Part shown: positions 63,869-64,000 of the stretch, one piece after another
Numbering within the stretch: position 1 is the first letter of the stretch
Layout of the letters: each line of letters opens with the position of its first letter
Origin: Siphlonurus alternatus
Taxonomy: Eukaryota > Arthropoda > Insecta > Ephemeroptera > Siphlonuridae
Length of the DNA stretch: 64,000 nt
Assembly (NCBI GenBank): GCA_949825025.1
Contig: OX463781.1
Coordinates: 8,868,648 to 8,932,647, forward strand
Direction of reading: 5' to 3'
Made by a program: the position numbers and the translations under genes
The notes under the pieces: model-generated
Seen by the model: only the letters and a program-made list of their open reading frames with translations
The model's database searches: none
Told to the model about the DNA's origin: nothing

Positions 63869-64000
63869 GTATGTAGTAAAAGAAAATTTAACCTCAAGGG
63901 TGCTAACTTGAAGGTAACTTGCTTGCAGAAATCATAAATATCCACATTTAAATTGTATTTATACTCAAACAGTGTTTACTTTTTTTTTAGGTGGTAAATA
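63869..64000 (+). other. Possible intron and start of the next exon at the window edge
   Basis: After GTATGT (63869) there is an alternative donor-like AAG before GTAACT (about 63913), then AT-rich DNA and a T-run ending TTTTTTTTTAG at 63990, an acceptor-like site 10 bp from the edge. If used with the donor at 63869 this would be a 122-nt intron. Confidence 0.3.

Overview
The window looks like eukaryotic, probably arthropod, intergenic or intronic DNA. It is very AT-rich, with long (TA)n, (GA)n and (CT)n tracts, short terminal-inverted-repeat transposons, GTAAGT-type splice donors, and initiator-like TCAGT motifs next to CpG-rich leaders. No open reading frame gives a recognisable protein domain, and the longest are about as long as chance allows at this base composition. 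There is no operon structure, and I see no credible tRNA, rRNA or CRISPR array. The species assignment is an inference.

Layout. From 1 to about 41 kb there is AT-rich DNA interrupted every 1.5-4 kb by short GC/CpG-richer islands of 100-250 bp, several carrying TGACGTCA or CGTGGGAA. This part also holds a 717-bp foldback element flanked by TTAA (16.2-17.0 kb), smaller foldbacks at 33.2 and 36.1 kb, a diverged dispersed repeat (12.7-17.4 kb) and two long (TA)n tracts. From 40 to 51 kb there are four long GA/CT tracts, a 451-bp foldback whose two arms both preserve most of one reading frame, three copies of a ~310-bp foldback family, and a hAT-type miniature element with an exact 8-bp target duplication. 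A fourth copy of the ~310-bp family lies at 56.7 kb. Between 41 and 61 kb there is a striking series of nuclear-receptor-type sites: IR2, DR2, DR1, a triple DR5, IR1 and DR3.

From 53 kb onward the plus strand shows the start of what may be a gene running off the right edge. There is a pyrimidine tract with CAG joined directly to GTAAGC (53051), a TATA box with an initiator and a splice donor (53304-53384), a CpG-rich TATA-less leader ending at GTAAGT (61772), a CpG island (62.9-63.3 kb), and a possible first coding exon (63777-63868) ending at GTATGT.

My working reading is a cis-regulatory landscape with alternative promoters of a plus-strand developmental or hormone-responsive gene, decorated by miniature transposons that themselves carry CRE-like and receptor-like sites. 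The gene cannot be named from this sequence. Motif counts were made by eye and chance expectations are rough estimates assuming about 30% GC.
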